Shown one piece after another: positions 12,589 to 21,275 of a stretch of 64,000 bases of DNA (its first letter is position 1; each line of letters starts with the position of its first letter). The position numbers and the translations under genes are program-made. The notes beneath the pieces were generated by a model. It was not told the origin of the DNA and made no database searches. It was given only the letters and a program-made list of their open reading frames with translations. The stretch spans positions 1-64,000 of the forward strand of contig DASXUM010000029.1 of the NCBI GenBank assembly GCA_036504835.1. Reading direction: 5' to 3'. The DNA is from QYPT01 sp036504835 (GTDB taxonomy: Bacteria > Actinomycetota > Actinomycetes > Nanopelagicales > Nanopelagicaceae).

Positions 12589-13730
12589 GTCGCGTAGGCC
12601 GAGTTCTCGTGAACATAGTCGTGGCTCAAATCATTTGTGAGAATTGTTGCTGTTGAAGATCCTGCCTTCAGATCAATGACGATTTCTATGTTCGGACCTG
12701 AAAGGTCAACGAGGGAACGATCCTCCCCTGGGCCACTAGACCTTGCGACCATTACTCCATTGAGGGATACATCCATCTTGGTCGGATCGAAATCTGCATC
12801 AGCAGTTCCAGCTGCAGCGAGGATGCGCCCCCAGTTGGGATCGCCACCAAATAGGGCGCACTTGAGTAGATTATTTCGCGCGCACGCTCGACCTACCTCC
12901 ACTGCATCCTTTTCGGTGGCTGCATTTTGAACAACTATCGAAACAAACTTCGTGTGCCCTTCTGCGTCTTGGACGAGTTGCTCTGCAAGAGAGCTACAAA
13001 CTTCAGTCAGCATTTCTTCGAGTTCGGCATCCGTTATCTCTATTCCCGATGCACCCGATGAGAGAAACAGAACCGTGTCATTAGTTGACGTGCATCCATC
13101 TGAATCGATTCTGTTATATGTGCGATCGCAGACTTTGGAAAACAATTCCTGCAAATGGGATTTTGAAACGCGCGCATCGGTCATCACTACTGACAACATC
13201 GTGGCCAGCGACGGAGCCAACATGCCCGCGCCTTTCGCGATCCCTGTCATGGTCACACCAAATCTGACGGTTGAAGCAATCTTGGGCACAGAATCTGTGG
13301 TCATGATCGCTCGTGCCGTGTCCTCCAAATTATCCGAACCAAGATTCGCGGCGATCTCCTCGATCCCTGCCAGGATTTTCGGCATGGGAAGGAGTTCTCC
13401 GATGAGACCGGTGGAGCACACCGCTACGTCTGAGGAGGAAATTCCCAATTGACCGGCCACATGTTCCGCGCTTCTGTGAGTGTCCAGAAAGCCCTGAGGG
13501 CCGGTGCAGGCATTGGCGCCCCCAGAATTGAGCAGCACTGCATTTACTGTTGAATCAGCCACGACCTGTTTGGTCCACGTGACAGGTGCTGCAACAACCT
13601 TGTTGGTCGTAAATACCGCAACGCCAACGAAATCTGGTCCGAGGTTCTCAATAATCGTTAGGTCCAGAGCACCTGAACTCTTCAAACCAGCGGCGACTGC
13701 CCCCGAACGAAACCCCTTTGGCAGGTTCAT
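12585..13730 (-). CDS. argJ: Glutamate N-acetyltransferase / amino-acid acetyltransferase
   Basis: Moves the acetyl group from acetylornithine to glutamate and so recycles it. Like other ArgJ proteins it should cleave itself into alpha and beta chains at the threonine in LAPSLATMLSVVM (about residue 182), preceded by the expected KGAGM. Bifunctional forms also use acetyl-CoA; no argA-like gene is seen here, which would suit a bifunctional enzyme, but the sequence alone cannot tell. 381 residues. The start overlaps the argC stop as ATGA. Confidence 0.96.
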   Translation of the reverse strand: MNLPKGFRSGAVAAGLKSSGALDLTIIENLGPDFVGVAVFTTNKVVAAPVTWTKQVVADSTVNAVLLNSGGANACTGPQGFLDTHRSAEHVAGQLGISSSDVAVCSTGLIGELLPMPKILAGIEEIAANLGSDNLEDTARAIMTTDSVPKIASTVRFGVTMTGIAKGAGMLAPSLATMLSVVMTDARVSKSHLQELFSKVCDRTYNRIDSDGCTSTNDTVLFLSSGASGIEITDAELEEMLTEVCSSLAEQLVQDAEGHTKFVSIVVQNAATEKDAVEVGRACARNNLLKCALFGGDPNWGRILAAAGTADADFDPTKMDVSLNGVMVARSSGPGEDRSLVDLSGPNIEIVIDLKAGSSTATILTNDLSHDYVHENSAYAT

Positions 13731-14746
13731 GCGCCAAGGCCGCTCAGGCTAAGGCCCGTGTTTTCTGGCACGCCTGCAATTAAATTGGCGTTTTGAAGTG
13801 CTTGTGCGGCAGCTCCCTTGCCTAGGTTGTCGATGGCTATCGAGATCACGACTCTGTCGGCGTGTTCGTCGATTGCCACTTGAAGTTGCGCGTGGTTTGA
13901 ACCAAGGACACTGGACGTCTTGGGCAATTGACCTTCGGGCAGCAGAGTCACAAATTCTTCGTCGTCATAGGCGTCGGAGAAGAGGGATCGAAGATGAGAC
14001 ACGTCGACGGTCTTGCTTAAACGAGCAGTCACCGTCGCCAAAATTCCACGCGGCATCGGTGCCAAAATAGGAGTGAAGGAGATCTTCACTGCACTGCCAG
14101 CGATTCGAGTAAGAGACTCTTCGATCTCAGGGGTATGTTGATGAGCCCCACCGAATTTGTATGACGTGAGCGAACCCGAGACTTCGCTTGCTAACAAGGA
14201 AACTTTGGCACTTCTCCCCGCGCCCGTTGTTCCGGATGCAGCAACAACAACAATGTCGGACGAGTCAACAATCGAGAGCATGGGAGCCGAAGCCAATGAA
14301 ACGGCCGTCGCATAGCACCCCGGATTCGCAACTCGCGTAGATTTCGAAATGAGATTCCGCAACCCAGCAAGTTCGGGAAGACCATACGCCCAGGTGCCCG
14401 CATGCGCACCTCCGTAGTACTTCTCCCATGAATGGGGCGATTCCAATCGGAAATCCGCGCCAAGGTCGACGATCAATTGATCGGAATTGAGATGCGGAAC
14501 GACTTTGCCAGATTCTCCGTGTGGCAACGCTAGAAAGACAAGATCACAATCTGCCAAGGCTTTGTAATCCAATGTGTCGAAAGTGCGATCCCCCATCGCG
14601 ATCAATTGCGGGTGGACTGACGTGATGCGCTCACCTGCGTGAGCGTTAGCAGTCACATGTGCGGGGATAAAGACGGGATGATTGGCGAGCAAGCGTAGAA
14701 GTTCGCCGCCTGCGTAGCCGCTAGCCCCGAGAACTGCAGTTTTCAT
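13727..14746 (-). CDS. argC: N-acetyl-gamma-glutamyl-phosphate reductase
   Basis: NADPH-dependent reductase and first gene of the operon. Starting at ATG 14746 the protein begins MKTAVLGASGYAGGELLR, a Rossmann motif, and NPGCYATAVSLA holds the catalytic cysteine (about 136). About 339 residues. A longer in-frame TTG start at 14782 exists but lies within the operator palindrome, so the ATG is preferred. No Shine-Dalgarno is visible; the upstream TATAGA at about 14767-14772 could act as a -10 box and would give a leader of under 20 nt. Confidence 0.95.
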   Translation of the reverse strand: MKTAVLGASGYAGGELLRLLANHPVFIPAHVTANAHAGERITSVHPQLIAMGDRTFDTLDYKALADCDLVFLALPHGESGKVVPHLNSDQLIVDLGADFRLESPHSWEKYYGGAHAGTWAYGLPELAGLRNLISKSTRVANPGCYATAVSLASAPMLSIVDSSDIVVVAASGTTGAGRSAKVSLLASEVSGSLTSYKFGGAHQHTPEIEESLTRIAGSAVKISFTPILAPMPRGILATVTARLSKTVDVSHLRSLFSDAYDDEEFVTLLPEGQLPKTSSVLGSNHAQLQVAIDEHADRVVISIAIDNLGKGAAAQALQNANLIAGVPENTGLSLSGLGA

Positions 14747-14769
14747 GGAGCAAGGGTACAGGATCAATC

Positions 14770-14799
14770 TATAACTATGCAATTTGGTGCATAGTTATA
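14770..14799. promoter_or_regulatory. Candidate ArgR operator (30-bp palindrome) before argC
   Basis: Two perfect 12-bp arms, TATAACTATGCA and TGCATAGTTATA, flank a 6-bp spacer (ATTTGG). It sits 24 bp before the argC start, inside the 57-bp gap after pheT, and overlaps the only possible promoter. ARG boxes are AT-rich palindromes around arg promoters and argR lies in the operon, so this is the likely autoregulatory site. Confidence 0.75.
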
Positions 14800-14803
14800 C
14801 AGA

Positions 14804-17269
14804 CTAGGCAGAACGCAGAGTTGCCCCAAGTTTGGCCCGAGCCGATTCAACCGCCGCATCCCGAATCTGGGTGATCTCTGCGCCGGTGAGGGTTCGATCC
14901 GGGGCACGGAAAGTCAGCGTGTAGGCCAGTGAAATCTTTCCTTCTGCAAGTTTGTCGTACCTGTCAAAGAGGGTGACGGATTCAAGCATCTCCCCTGCCC
15001 CGCTCTTTAGCGCTTCGACAACCTCCGCGCTGGTCACGTTTTCATCGACGATTAGGGCGATGTCTTGCACTGCCACAGGCATTGTCCCAACAGATGGAGC
15101 ACGCAACACTGGATGGTCGGGTATCGCGGAGAGATTGACAACAAAGGCACATGAACGTTCGGGGAGACCGTACGACGCGACCACTCGTGGATGAAGCTCA
15201 CCCGCGTGTGCGATAACCGTTCCATCCACCAACAGCTCGGCACAACGTCCGGGATGCCATGGCGCAAAGTCAGAACGGGAGATAGTCCACGAGAGATTGC
15301 ATGCAGCAAGCACTGACTCAGCGAATTCAATCGCATCGTTCCAATCGTAAGGTCTTCCTTTACCGCGCCAATCCTCGGATTGGGCATTTCCGACTAGCAC
15401 GCCGCCAACGTGGATTGGCTGGTTCGGGACGCCTGCATAAATCTCGTCAATGATTTTCTGGGCAGGTCGCGCATCTGTAGGTGGATTGTCTATGGGCGAC
15501 AATGTCGAAATGTTTCGGAAGACGGTGCCAATTTCGAACAATCCGAAATCTCTCGAGCCGCGACTAATATTCCTTGCCGCAGTCTGAATAAGACCTGGAA
15601 TGAGGTGGGTGCGCAACAAGGGAGTGTCTTCAGACATGGGATTGACGATGCGGAAGGCTTTGGCTCGATCTCCCGTGTACCCCATTTCCCTGATCATTGA
15701 CTCGGATACAAAGGGATAGTTCTGAACTTCGACCAATCCCCTATCGGCTAGGAGTTGGGCAAGAACGCGCAGGCGACGCTGGAAATTAGTGAGACCAGGG
15801 CTAACTGGGTGCGGCGGCAGAATGGATGGGATTGCGTCGTAGCCGACCATTCGCGCCACTTCTTCGACCAAGTCGGCGGGTGTAAGCAGGTCGCTCCGCC
15901 ATGATGGCGGATCAACCCGCCACAAGGTTTCGCTCTTTTCCTCAATGTCGCATCCAATAAGAAGGAGCTTCTCTCGAACTTGAAGCAGGGAAATATCGGC
16001 ACCTGTTAACGTGGCTATGAAGTGAGGATCCAAATCGATTACCGGGCTGTATCGAGGCTCTCCGTCGTGTTGCGAATCGACATGGCTAGCACCCCCGAGT
16101 TCGATAAGCAGTGATACAGCCCTAGCCGATGCACATTCGGCAAGCGAAGGATCCACTCCGCGCTCGAATCTCCGGGAGGCCTCGGTCGAGAGCTTGTGGT
16201 GGCGGGCATTCTTGGCAATTGAAATCGGGTCAAACCGCGCCGCCTCAATCGCCAACGAAGTCGTGGACTCGCCCACCTCTGAGTTAGATCCCCCCATTGT
16301 GCCTGCCAAAGCAAGAGCGCGAGCCTCGTCTGCCACAAGCAAATCCTCTGGCGAGAGATTACGTTCTTGACCGTCCAAGGTTATGAATGTCTTGGTTTTG
16401 CCCGCTCGTCGAATATGCAGAGAGCCCTCAATTTGTGCACGATCGAAGGCGTGCAGCGGTTGACCTAGTTCGAGCATTACATAGTTGGTGACATCAACAG
16501 CCAACGAGATTGAACGCATGCCGCATTTTTCAATGCGTCGTTGCATCCAAAGGGGTGAGTTTGCCTGCGGGTTGAAGTGATCCAACGTACGGATGTATAT
16601 GACAGACACACCCGTAGGATCATCAATTTTCGGGACGACGCCTTTTCCGGTCGAAACAAACTTATCGGTCTTGATTGACTGAATCGGGTCACTGAAGCCG
16701 ACGCCGAGAGACGCTGCGACTTCACGCGAGATGCCTCGAATCGAAAGGGCATATCCGCGGTCCGGATTGACTGCAATGTCGAAGATGACATCGTGGATTT
16801 CGAGTATCTCTTGCGCGTCCGCCCCAGGCTGAGTCGATCCGGCTGGAAGCACCAATATTCCGGAGTGATCCTCGCTCATGCCGAGTTCGCGAGCAGAACA
16901 GATCATCCCGTTACTTATCTTTCCGTAGGTCTCCCGTTGGCTGATGGAGAAGCCCCCGGGCAAAACTGCGCCGGGAAGCGCCACCACGACGAGATCATTT
17001 TCGGAGAAATTGCTGGCACCGCATATGACGAAACGCGTTGTAGATTCTGCACAATCAAGCTCGACCCATCGAATGGGTTTCTTGAATTCAGTGATCTCCT
17101 CGATGTTGACCACGCGTCCAACAACAAGCGGACCTGTCAGGTCGGCGCCTTGGTATTCGATCTCTTCGACTTCAAAACCAACTCTGACAAGGGCAGCACC
17201 GATCTCCTCCGGGCTCACCGAATCAGGAACGGCTGCGAACTCTCGAATCCACGACAGAGGAACGCGCAT
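14804..17269 (-). CDS. pheT: Phenylalanyl-tRNA synthetase beta subunit
   Basis: Large subunit of the (alpha-beta)2 PheRS. Domains in order: an N-terminal core with an EMAP-like tRNA-binding segment (about 40-150, GPLVVGRVVNIEEI...), B3/B4 editing region (about 210-370, EASRRFERGVDP), B5 (about 400-470), the catalytic-like core (GLFEIGTVF around 590) and a C-terminal ferredoxin-fold anticodon-binding domain (last 90 residues). 821 residues, full length. Its ATG shares one base with the pheS stop (TAATG), so the subunits are coupled. Confidence 0.97.
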   Translation of the reverse strand: MRVPLSWIREFAAVPDSVSPEEIGAALVRVGFEVEEIEYQGADLTGPLVVGRVVNIEEITEFKKPIRWVELDCAESTTRFVICGASNFSENDLVVVALPGAVLPGGFSISQRETYGKISNGMICSARELGMSEDHSGILVLPAGSTQPGADAQEILEIHDVIFDIAVNPDRGYALSIRGISREVAASLGVGFSDPIQSIKTDKFVSTGKGVVPKIDDPTGVSVIYIRTLDHFNPQANSPLWMQRRIEKCGMRSISLAVDVTNYVMLELGQPLHAFDRAQIEGSLHIRRAGKTKTFITLDGQERNLSPEDLLVADEARALALAGTMGGSNSEVGESTTSLAIEAARFDPISIAKNARHHKLSTEASRRFERGVDPSLAECASARAVSLLIELGGASHVDSQHDGEPRYSPVIDLDPHFIATLTGADISLLQVREKLLLIGCDIEEKSETLWRVDPPSWRSDLLTPADLVEEVARMVGYDAIPSILPPHPVSPGLTNFQRRLRVLAQLLADRGLVEVQNYPFVSESMIREMGYTGDRAKAFRIVNPMSEDTPLLRTHLIPGLIQTAARNISRGSRDFGLFEIGTVFRNISTLSPIDNPPTDARPAQKIIDEIYAGVPNQPIHVGGVLVGNAQSEDWRGKGRPYDWNDAIEFAESVLAACNLSWTISRSDFAPWHPGRCAELLVDGTVIAHAGELHPRVVASYGLPERSCAFVVNLSAIPDHPVLRAPSVGTMPVAVQDIALIVDENVTSAEVVEALKSGAGEMLESVTLFDRYDKLAEGKISLAYTLTFRAPDRTLTGAEITQIRDAAVESARAKLGATLRSA

Positions 17270-18279
17270 TACAACCCCACTCCAAAGGAGCGACTGAAGC
17301 GAATGTCGCCTTCGACTATGTCACGCATATCCGTGATGCCATGGCGCACTATGAGGGTTCGTTCGAGCCCCATGCCGAAGGCAAACCCGCTGTATTCGGA
17401 AGAATCGATGCCGCAGGCGGCCAACACTTTGGGATTGACCATGCCACAGCCGCCCCACTCGATCCATCGGCCATTGAAGAATACGTCCACTTCGGCGCTT
17501 GGCTCGGTGAAGGGGAAGAAAGAGGGTCGAAGCCTGGTGATCGCTTCATCTCCGAACATCTCGCGGGCAAAGAGATCCAAGGTTCCCTTGAGGTTTGCCA
17601 TCGTGATGCCGCGATCCACAACCAATCCCTCTACCTGCGCGAAAACCGGAGTATGCGTGGCATCGAGTTCGTCGGCACGAAATGTCCGCCCTGGGCAGAT
17701 CACATAGATCGGAGGTTGCTTCTCTAGCATGGTGCGGATCTGAACTGGTGAAGTATGTGTTCGGAGTACAAGGCGAGCGTCCAGTGGCTCAACGAAGAAT
17801 GTGTCCTGCATCGTTCGCGCGGGATGGTCAGCATGGATATTCAGCGCATCGAAGTTGAGCCATTCGGCTTCAAGTTCTGGCCCCTCGGCCACGCCATAAC
17901 CCTGGGCGATGAAAAAATCGCAAATCTCATTTCTGAGGATGGTGAGCGGATGAAGCGCGCCGCGGTGAGTGCGTGCCGACGGCAGGGTCACGTCTACTAC
18001 TTCTTCTAGCAGGACTTTCTCGTCGCGTTGCGCTTCGAGTGTTCCTTTGCGCTCATCCAATGCAACTGAAACTGCGGCTCTGGCATCCCCGATCAACTTG
18101 CCCAATACGGCTCGCTCTTCGGCAGGGACTGAACCGAGAGACCTACTTGCCTGGGCGATCGGAGACTTATCGCCGGTATGGGCAATTCGTGCGCTCTTGA
18201 GCTCATCCAGATCGGTAGCGGTCGAAATCGCAGCAATGGCTTCATCTACCCACTGCTGCAGAGTCTTCTCCGAAACCAT
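17269..18279 (-). CDS. pheS: Phenylalanyl-tRNA synthetase alpha subunit
   Basis: Catalytic class II subunit. The N-terminal coiled-coil arm (about 1-85) is followed by the aminoacylation core with LRTHTSPVQIR, motif 2 (FRADELDATHTPVF) and motif 3 (GMGLERTLIVRHG). 336 residues, normal. TAGACT stands 7 nt before the ATG with no room for a ribosome site, so the mRNA is probably leaderless. Confidence 0.97.
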   Translation of the reverse strand: MVSEKTLQQWVDEAIAAISTATDLDELKSARIAHTGDKSPIAQASRSLGSVPAEERAVLGKLIGDARAAVSVALDERKGTLEAQRDEKVLLEEVVDVTLPSARTHRGALHPLTILRNEICDFFIAQGYGVAEGPELEAEWLNFDALNIHADHPARTMQDTFFVEPLDARLVLRTHTSPVQIRTMLEKQPPIYVICPGRTFRADELDATHTPVFAQVEGLVVDRGITMANLKGTLDLFAREMFGDEAITRLRPSFFPFTEPSAEVDVFFNGRWIEWGGCGMVNPKVLAACGIDSSEYSGFAFGMGLERTLIVRHGITDMRDIVEGDIRFSRSFGVGL

Positions 18280-18286
18280 GGCGCTG

Positions 18287-18292
18287 AGTCTA
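18287..18292 (-). promoter_or_regulatory. -10 box of leaderless pheS
   Basis: TAGACT on the minus strand ends 7 nt before the pheS ATG, which places the transcription start at or next to the start codon. It overlaps the 3' end of the upstream rRNA methyltransferase gene. Confidence 0.6.
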
Positions 18293-19087
18293 CTGTCCGA
18301 GGTGCGAAAGTTGCGTCACATAAAACATAACCATGGATGCCGCTGCCGCTAGATTCAGACTTTCCGCATTCCCCGGCATCGGGATTGTGACTGGAGTTAT
18401 GCGGGGTTGATCGCTCCATTGGGGCAAGCCGTGTGCTTCATTGCCAAATATCCAGAGCGAAGGATCTGCAGATCTAATCTCTAACAGCGACTTTGAGGCG
18501 TGTGCATCCAATGCATAAATCGAGTCGTTCGGCCAGCGTGACAATAGTTCTGCGATCTCAACTCGCTCCACGACCGGTAGGTGCCATAGCGAACCAGCGC
18601 ATGCGCGGACCACTTTCGGCGAAAACAGGTCGACGCTGTTAGGTGCGGTAATAACTCCCGCGAATCCGGTGGCATCGGCTGTGCGCAGAATCGTCCCAGC
18701 ATTTCCGGGATCTTGAATTTCGTGCAAGTAGATGTATTTCTTGCCAGGGCCGATTTTCAAGTCTTTCAGAGACAACTCAGGCAAGTGACAGAGGCCGATG
18801 ATTCCTTGAGGGGTTACCGTCTCGCCCATTTCATTCATCACCGCATCGCTGACATCCACTGTGTTGAGGTGACTTATATCCAACCCCTCGCCGGCAAGTT
18901 TCAGTCGCGCGGTTGACGTGATGTACAAAGTTTCGATCTTGGGGCTTGCACCGACCTGTGAGGCTTCGCGCAGGAACTGAAGTCCCTCTGCTACAAACAG
19001 GCCACTCTCTTTACGGGTCTTCTTTCCCCTAGAACCAATAAGAGCCTTCACTCGCGCAATATGCGGCGAATGAAGGCTCTCAATCAT
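18290..19087 (-). CDS. SpoU/TrmH-family RNA 2'-O-methyltransferase
   Basis: SAM-dependent SPOUT methyltransferase acting on rRNA or tRNA ribose. It has an N-terminal L30e-like substrate-binding domain (about 1-100, with GLFVAEGLQFLREA) and the C-terminal knot: LHEIQDPGNAGTILRTADATG (motif 1, Asn-Ala-Gly and catalytic Arg), IFGNEAHGL (motif 2) and IPMPGNAESLNLAAAASMV (motif 3). 265 residues. It stands between rplT and pheS, a common actinobacterial order. The exact nucleotide target cannot be read from the sequence. Confidence 0.9.
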   Translation of the reverse strand: MIESLHSPHIARVKALIGSRGKKTRKESGLFVAEGLQFLREASQVGASPKIETLYITSTARLKLAGEGLDISHLNTVDVSDAVMNEMGETVTPQGIIGLCHLPELSLKDLKIGPGKKYIYLHEIQDPGNAGTILRTADATGFAGVITAPNSVDLFSPKVVRACAGSLWHLPVVERVEIAELLSRWPNDSIYALDAHASKSLLEIRSADPSLWIFGNEAHGLPQWSDQPRITPVTIPMPGNAESLNLAAAASMVMFYVTQLSHLGQ

Positions 19088-19105
19088 TGGAAAGCTCTTT
19101 AGAGA

Positions 19106-19462
19106 TTAGACAAGGCTCTTGCGAGCAACTTCAACCAGAGTCTTGAAAGTTTCTGGTTCGTTCGTTGCAAGTTCGGAGAGAACGCGACGATCGACCTCTA
19201 CCCCAGCTGCCTTAAGGCCTTGGATGAAACGGTTGTAGGTCAGGCCATTTGCACGGCTAGCCGCATTGATGCGCTGAATCCACAATTGGCGGAAGTCACC
19301 CTTCTTGTCCTTGCGGTCATTGAACGCATAGACCATTGAGTGGGTAAGTTGCTCTTTTGCCTTTGCGTAAAGACGTGATCGCTGACCACGGTATCCACTT
19401 GCACGCTCGAGAGTTGTACGACGCTTCTTGGCGGCATGAACGCCACGCTTGACTCTTGCCAT
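19106..19462 (-). CDS. rplT: 50S ribosomal protein L20
   Basis: Binds 23S rRNA early in 50S assembly. The very basic start MARVKRGVHAAKKRRT, the SGYRGQRSRLY segment and RQLWIQRINAASRANGL are diagnostic. 118 residues, normal. Third gene of the infC-rpmI-rplT operon. Confidence 0.98.
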   Translation of the reverse strand: MARVKRGVHAAKKRRTTLERASGYRGQRSRLYAKAKEQLTHSMVYAFNDRKDKKGDFRQLWIQRINAASRANGLTYNRFIQGLKAAGVEVDRRVLSELATNEPETFKTLVEVARKSLV

Positions 19463-19476
19463 TTAAATGACGCTCC

Positions 19477-19674
19477 TTACTTCAAACCAAGCATGCGCTT
19501 GGCTGTAAAAGTTGTTGATGGCTTGGCCGCTGCATCATTGGTCAGTCGGCGGGTGAGGCGCGAAGACTTACGCTCAAGAAGGTGGCGCTTGCCAGCTCGC
19601 TCGTGCATGATCTTTCCAGATCCGGTTACACGGAACCTTTTCTTAGCGCCGCTGTGCGTTTTCATCTTTGGCAT
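19477..19674 (-). CDS. rpmI: 50S ribosomal protein L35
   Basis: Small basic 50S protein of 65 residues: MPKMKTHSGAKKRF at the N-terminus and KRMLGLK at the C-terminus are family hallmarks. It lies between infC and rplT with short gaps, as in most bacteria. Confidence 0.98.
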   Translation of the reverse strand: MPKMKTHSGAKKRFRVTGSGKIMHERAGKRHLLERKSSRLTRRLTNDAAAKPSTTFTAKRMLGLK

Positions 19675-19712
19675 GTTCGCGATCCTCTCGTTCGTGCTGG
19701 TTAAAAAAGTCT

Positions 19713-20303
19713 TTACTCTCCTGCTTGCTCTTTTGCCTCGGCATCAGCTTTCGCCTTGCGCGCTGCTTTCTGCTCAGCCACCGCTTCGGTCTTGCGCTTG
19801 GTTGGACCTAAAACCATGGTCATATTTCGACCCTCTTGCTTAGGTGCAAACTCAACAAACCCGAATTCACTGATGTCTTGAGCAAGTTTCTGCAAGAGTC
19901 GGTATCCCAGCTCTGGCCTTGTTTGCTCACGACCGCGAAATTGCATTGTTATCTTCACTTTGTCGCCGCCCTTGAGGAACTTCTCGATATGAGCCCGCTT
20001 GGTCTCATAATCGTGACTTTCGATCTTGGGCCGCATCCGAACCTCTTTGACCACAATGTGAGTCTGGTTCTGCCGCGCTTCCCGAGCCTTCTGTGCGATT
20101 TCGTACTTGTACTTTCCGAAATCCATGATCTTGCATACGGGCGGATTGGCATCCGGTGCGATCTCAACTAGGTCAAGGCCGATCTCGTCTGCCATCCTCA
20201 AAGCGGTATCGATATCGACGACTCCGATTTGTTCAGCGGTGGGACCGATGAGACGAACTTGAGGGACGCGAATGCGATCGTTGATGCGTGCTTCAGTGCT
20301 GAT
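19713..20303 (-). CDS. infC: Translation initiation factor IF-3, apparent AUC start
   Basis: Binds the 30S subunit, blocks 50S joining and checks the start codon. The N-domain (EARINDRIRVPQVRLIG) and C-domain (VVKEVRMRPKIESHDYETK, KVKITMQFRGRE) are complete, plus a charged tail. No ATG, GTG or TTG lies at the family start in this frame; the next upstream one would add 36 unrelated residues. ATC at 20303 stands 5 nt after GGGAG and just before the conserved segment. infC is known for non-canonical starts (AUU in E. coli), which give autoregulation. About 197 residues from this start. Confidence 0.93.
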   Translation of the reverse strand: MSTEARINDRIRVPQVRLIGPTAEQIGVVDIDTALRMADEIGLDLVEIAPDANPPVCKIMDFGKYKYEIAQKAREARQNQTHIVVKEVRMRPKIESHDYETKRAHIEKFLKGGDKVKITMQFRGREQTRPELGYRLLQKLAQDISEFGFVEFAPKQEGRNMTMVLGPTKRKTEAVAEQKAARKAKADAEAKEQAGE

Positions 20304-20505
20304 AAATACTCCCTCGTGATGTGGTGTGTCCGGTGATAAGTCGCTGCAATCGCGAACACCGCACAAGGACCCAAAGTACGGGCCTCGACAGAACCCTTTC
20401 GCCTGAAGCAAAGAAGGTGGGAGCGGTGACTCCTCTTGCAGTGGCTAAACCACTGGTCTGGCGTAAGGGTACTAGAGGTCGCGGATTACGCGAAATCGAG
20501 CCTGG
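20304..20505 (-). other. infC leader and promoter region
   Basis: A 202-bp gap between fabI and infC. It contains the GGGAG ribosome site (antisense 20309-20313), a 6-bp hairpin (CAGTGG 20439-20444 with CCACTG 20450-20455) and a possible -10 (TACCCT, antisense about 20467-20472). The long leader suggests post-transcriptional control of infC-rpmI-rplT; no known leader family is recognised. Confidence 0.4.
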
Positions 20506-21273
20506 TCAGCCGCCTATTGCGTGAACTCCGCCGTCCACGTGGATGATTTCACCCGTCGTTTTAGGCATCCAATCAGATAGAAGGACCACGGCGGCTTTGG
20601 CCGCAGGTACCGGGTCGTTGAAATCCCATTCCAGAGCCGAACGCTGATCCCAGAGGTTACCCAGGAGTTCAAAGCCTGGGATCGATCGGGCTGCAATTGT
20701 GCTCAAGGGTCCGGCCGCGACCAAGTTCACTCGAACGTTTTCCGGGCCTAGATCGCGCGCTAGATATCGAGTGGTCGATTCAAGAGCTGCCTTGGCAACG
20801 CCCATCCAGTCATATTTGGGCCAGGCGACGGTGGCGTCGAAGTCGAGGCCAACGATGGAGGCGCCTCCGGAGAACATGGGGCGAGCGGCCATCGCCAAGG
20901 ACTTCAAGGAGAAAGCCGAAACCTGCACCGCCGTCGCAACATCTGGCCACGTGGTGTTGAGGAAGTTCCCGCCGAGTGCGGCCTCGGGAGCAAAGGCTAT
21001 GGAGTGCACAACGCCGTCCAGGGTAGGCACATAGGCACCGACGCGTTCGGCGAGCGCAGCGAGGTCTTCGTCATTTGTGACATCGAGTTCAATCACAGGA
21101 GCGGTTTGGGGCAGACGATTGGCAATGCGCTCGGTGATTCTGCGAATACGGCCGTAGGAACTCAGAACCACGCTCGCGCCTTCTTCTTGCGCGAGCCGCG
21201 CTATGTGAAAGGCGATTGAGGAGTCGTTTAGGACGCCAGTAACCAGAATATTTTTCCCTTGAAGGATCCCCAT
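20506..21273 (-). CDS. fabI: Enoyl-[acyl-carrier-protein] reductase (NADH)
   Basis: Short-chain dehydrogenase that does the last reduction of each fatty-acid elongation cycle. The start MGILQGKNILVTGVLNDSSIAFHIAR has the atypical glycine motif of FabI/InhA, and YDWMGVAKAALES provides the catalytic Tyr and Lys (about 157 and 164). 255 residues. It follows fabG with 2 nt between, the same order as mabA-inhA in mycobacteria. Confidence 0.94.
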   Translation of the reverse strand: MGILQGKNILVTGVLNDSSIAFHIARLAQEEGASVVLSSYGRIRRITERIANRLPQTAPVIELDVTNDEDLAALAERVGAYVPTLDGVVHSIAFAPEAALGGNFLNTTWPDVATAVQVSAFSLKSLAMAARPMFSGGASIVGLDFDATVAWPKYDWMGVAKAALESTTRYLARDLGPENVRVNLVAAGPLSTIAARSIPGFELLGNLWDQRSALEWDFNDPVPAAKAAVVLLSDWMPKTTGEIIHVDGGVHAIGG

Positions 21274-21275
21274 TT

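Noticed and set aside
12952..13452. 166-codon plus-strand frame antisense to argJ
   Set aside because: Antisense shadow; no ribosome site, no family features, and the argJ frame is clearly coding. Similar antisense frames at 9614-10048, 16793-17707, 42985-43539, 46932-47534 and 63276-63839 were rejected for the same reason.
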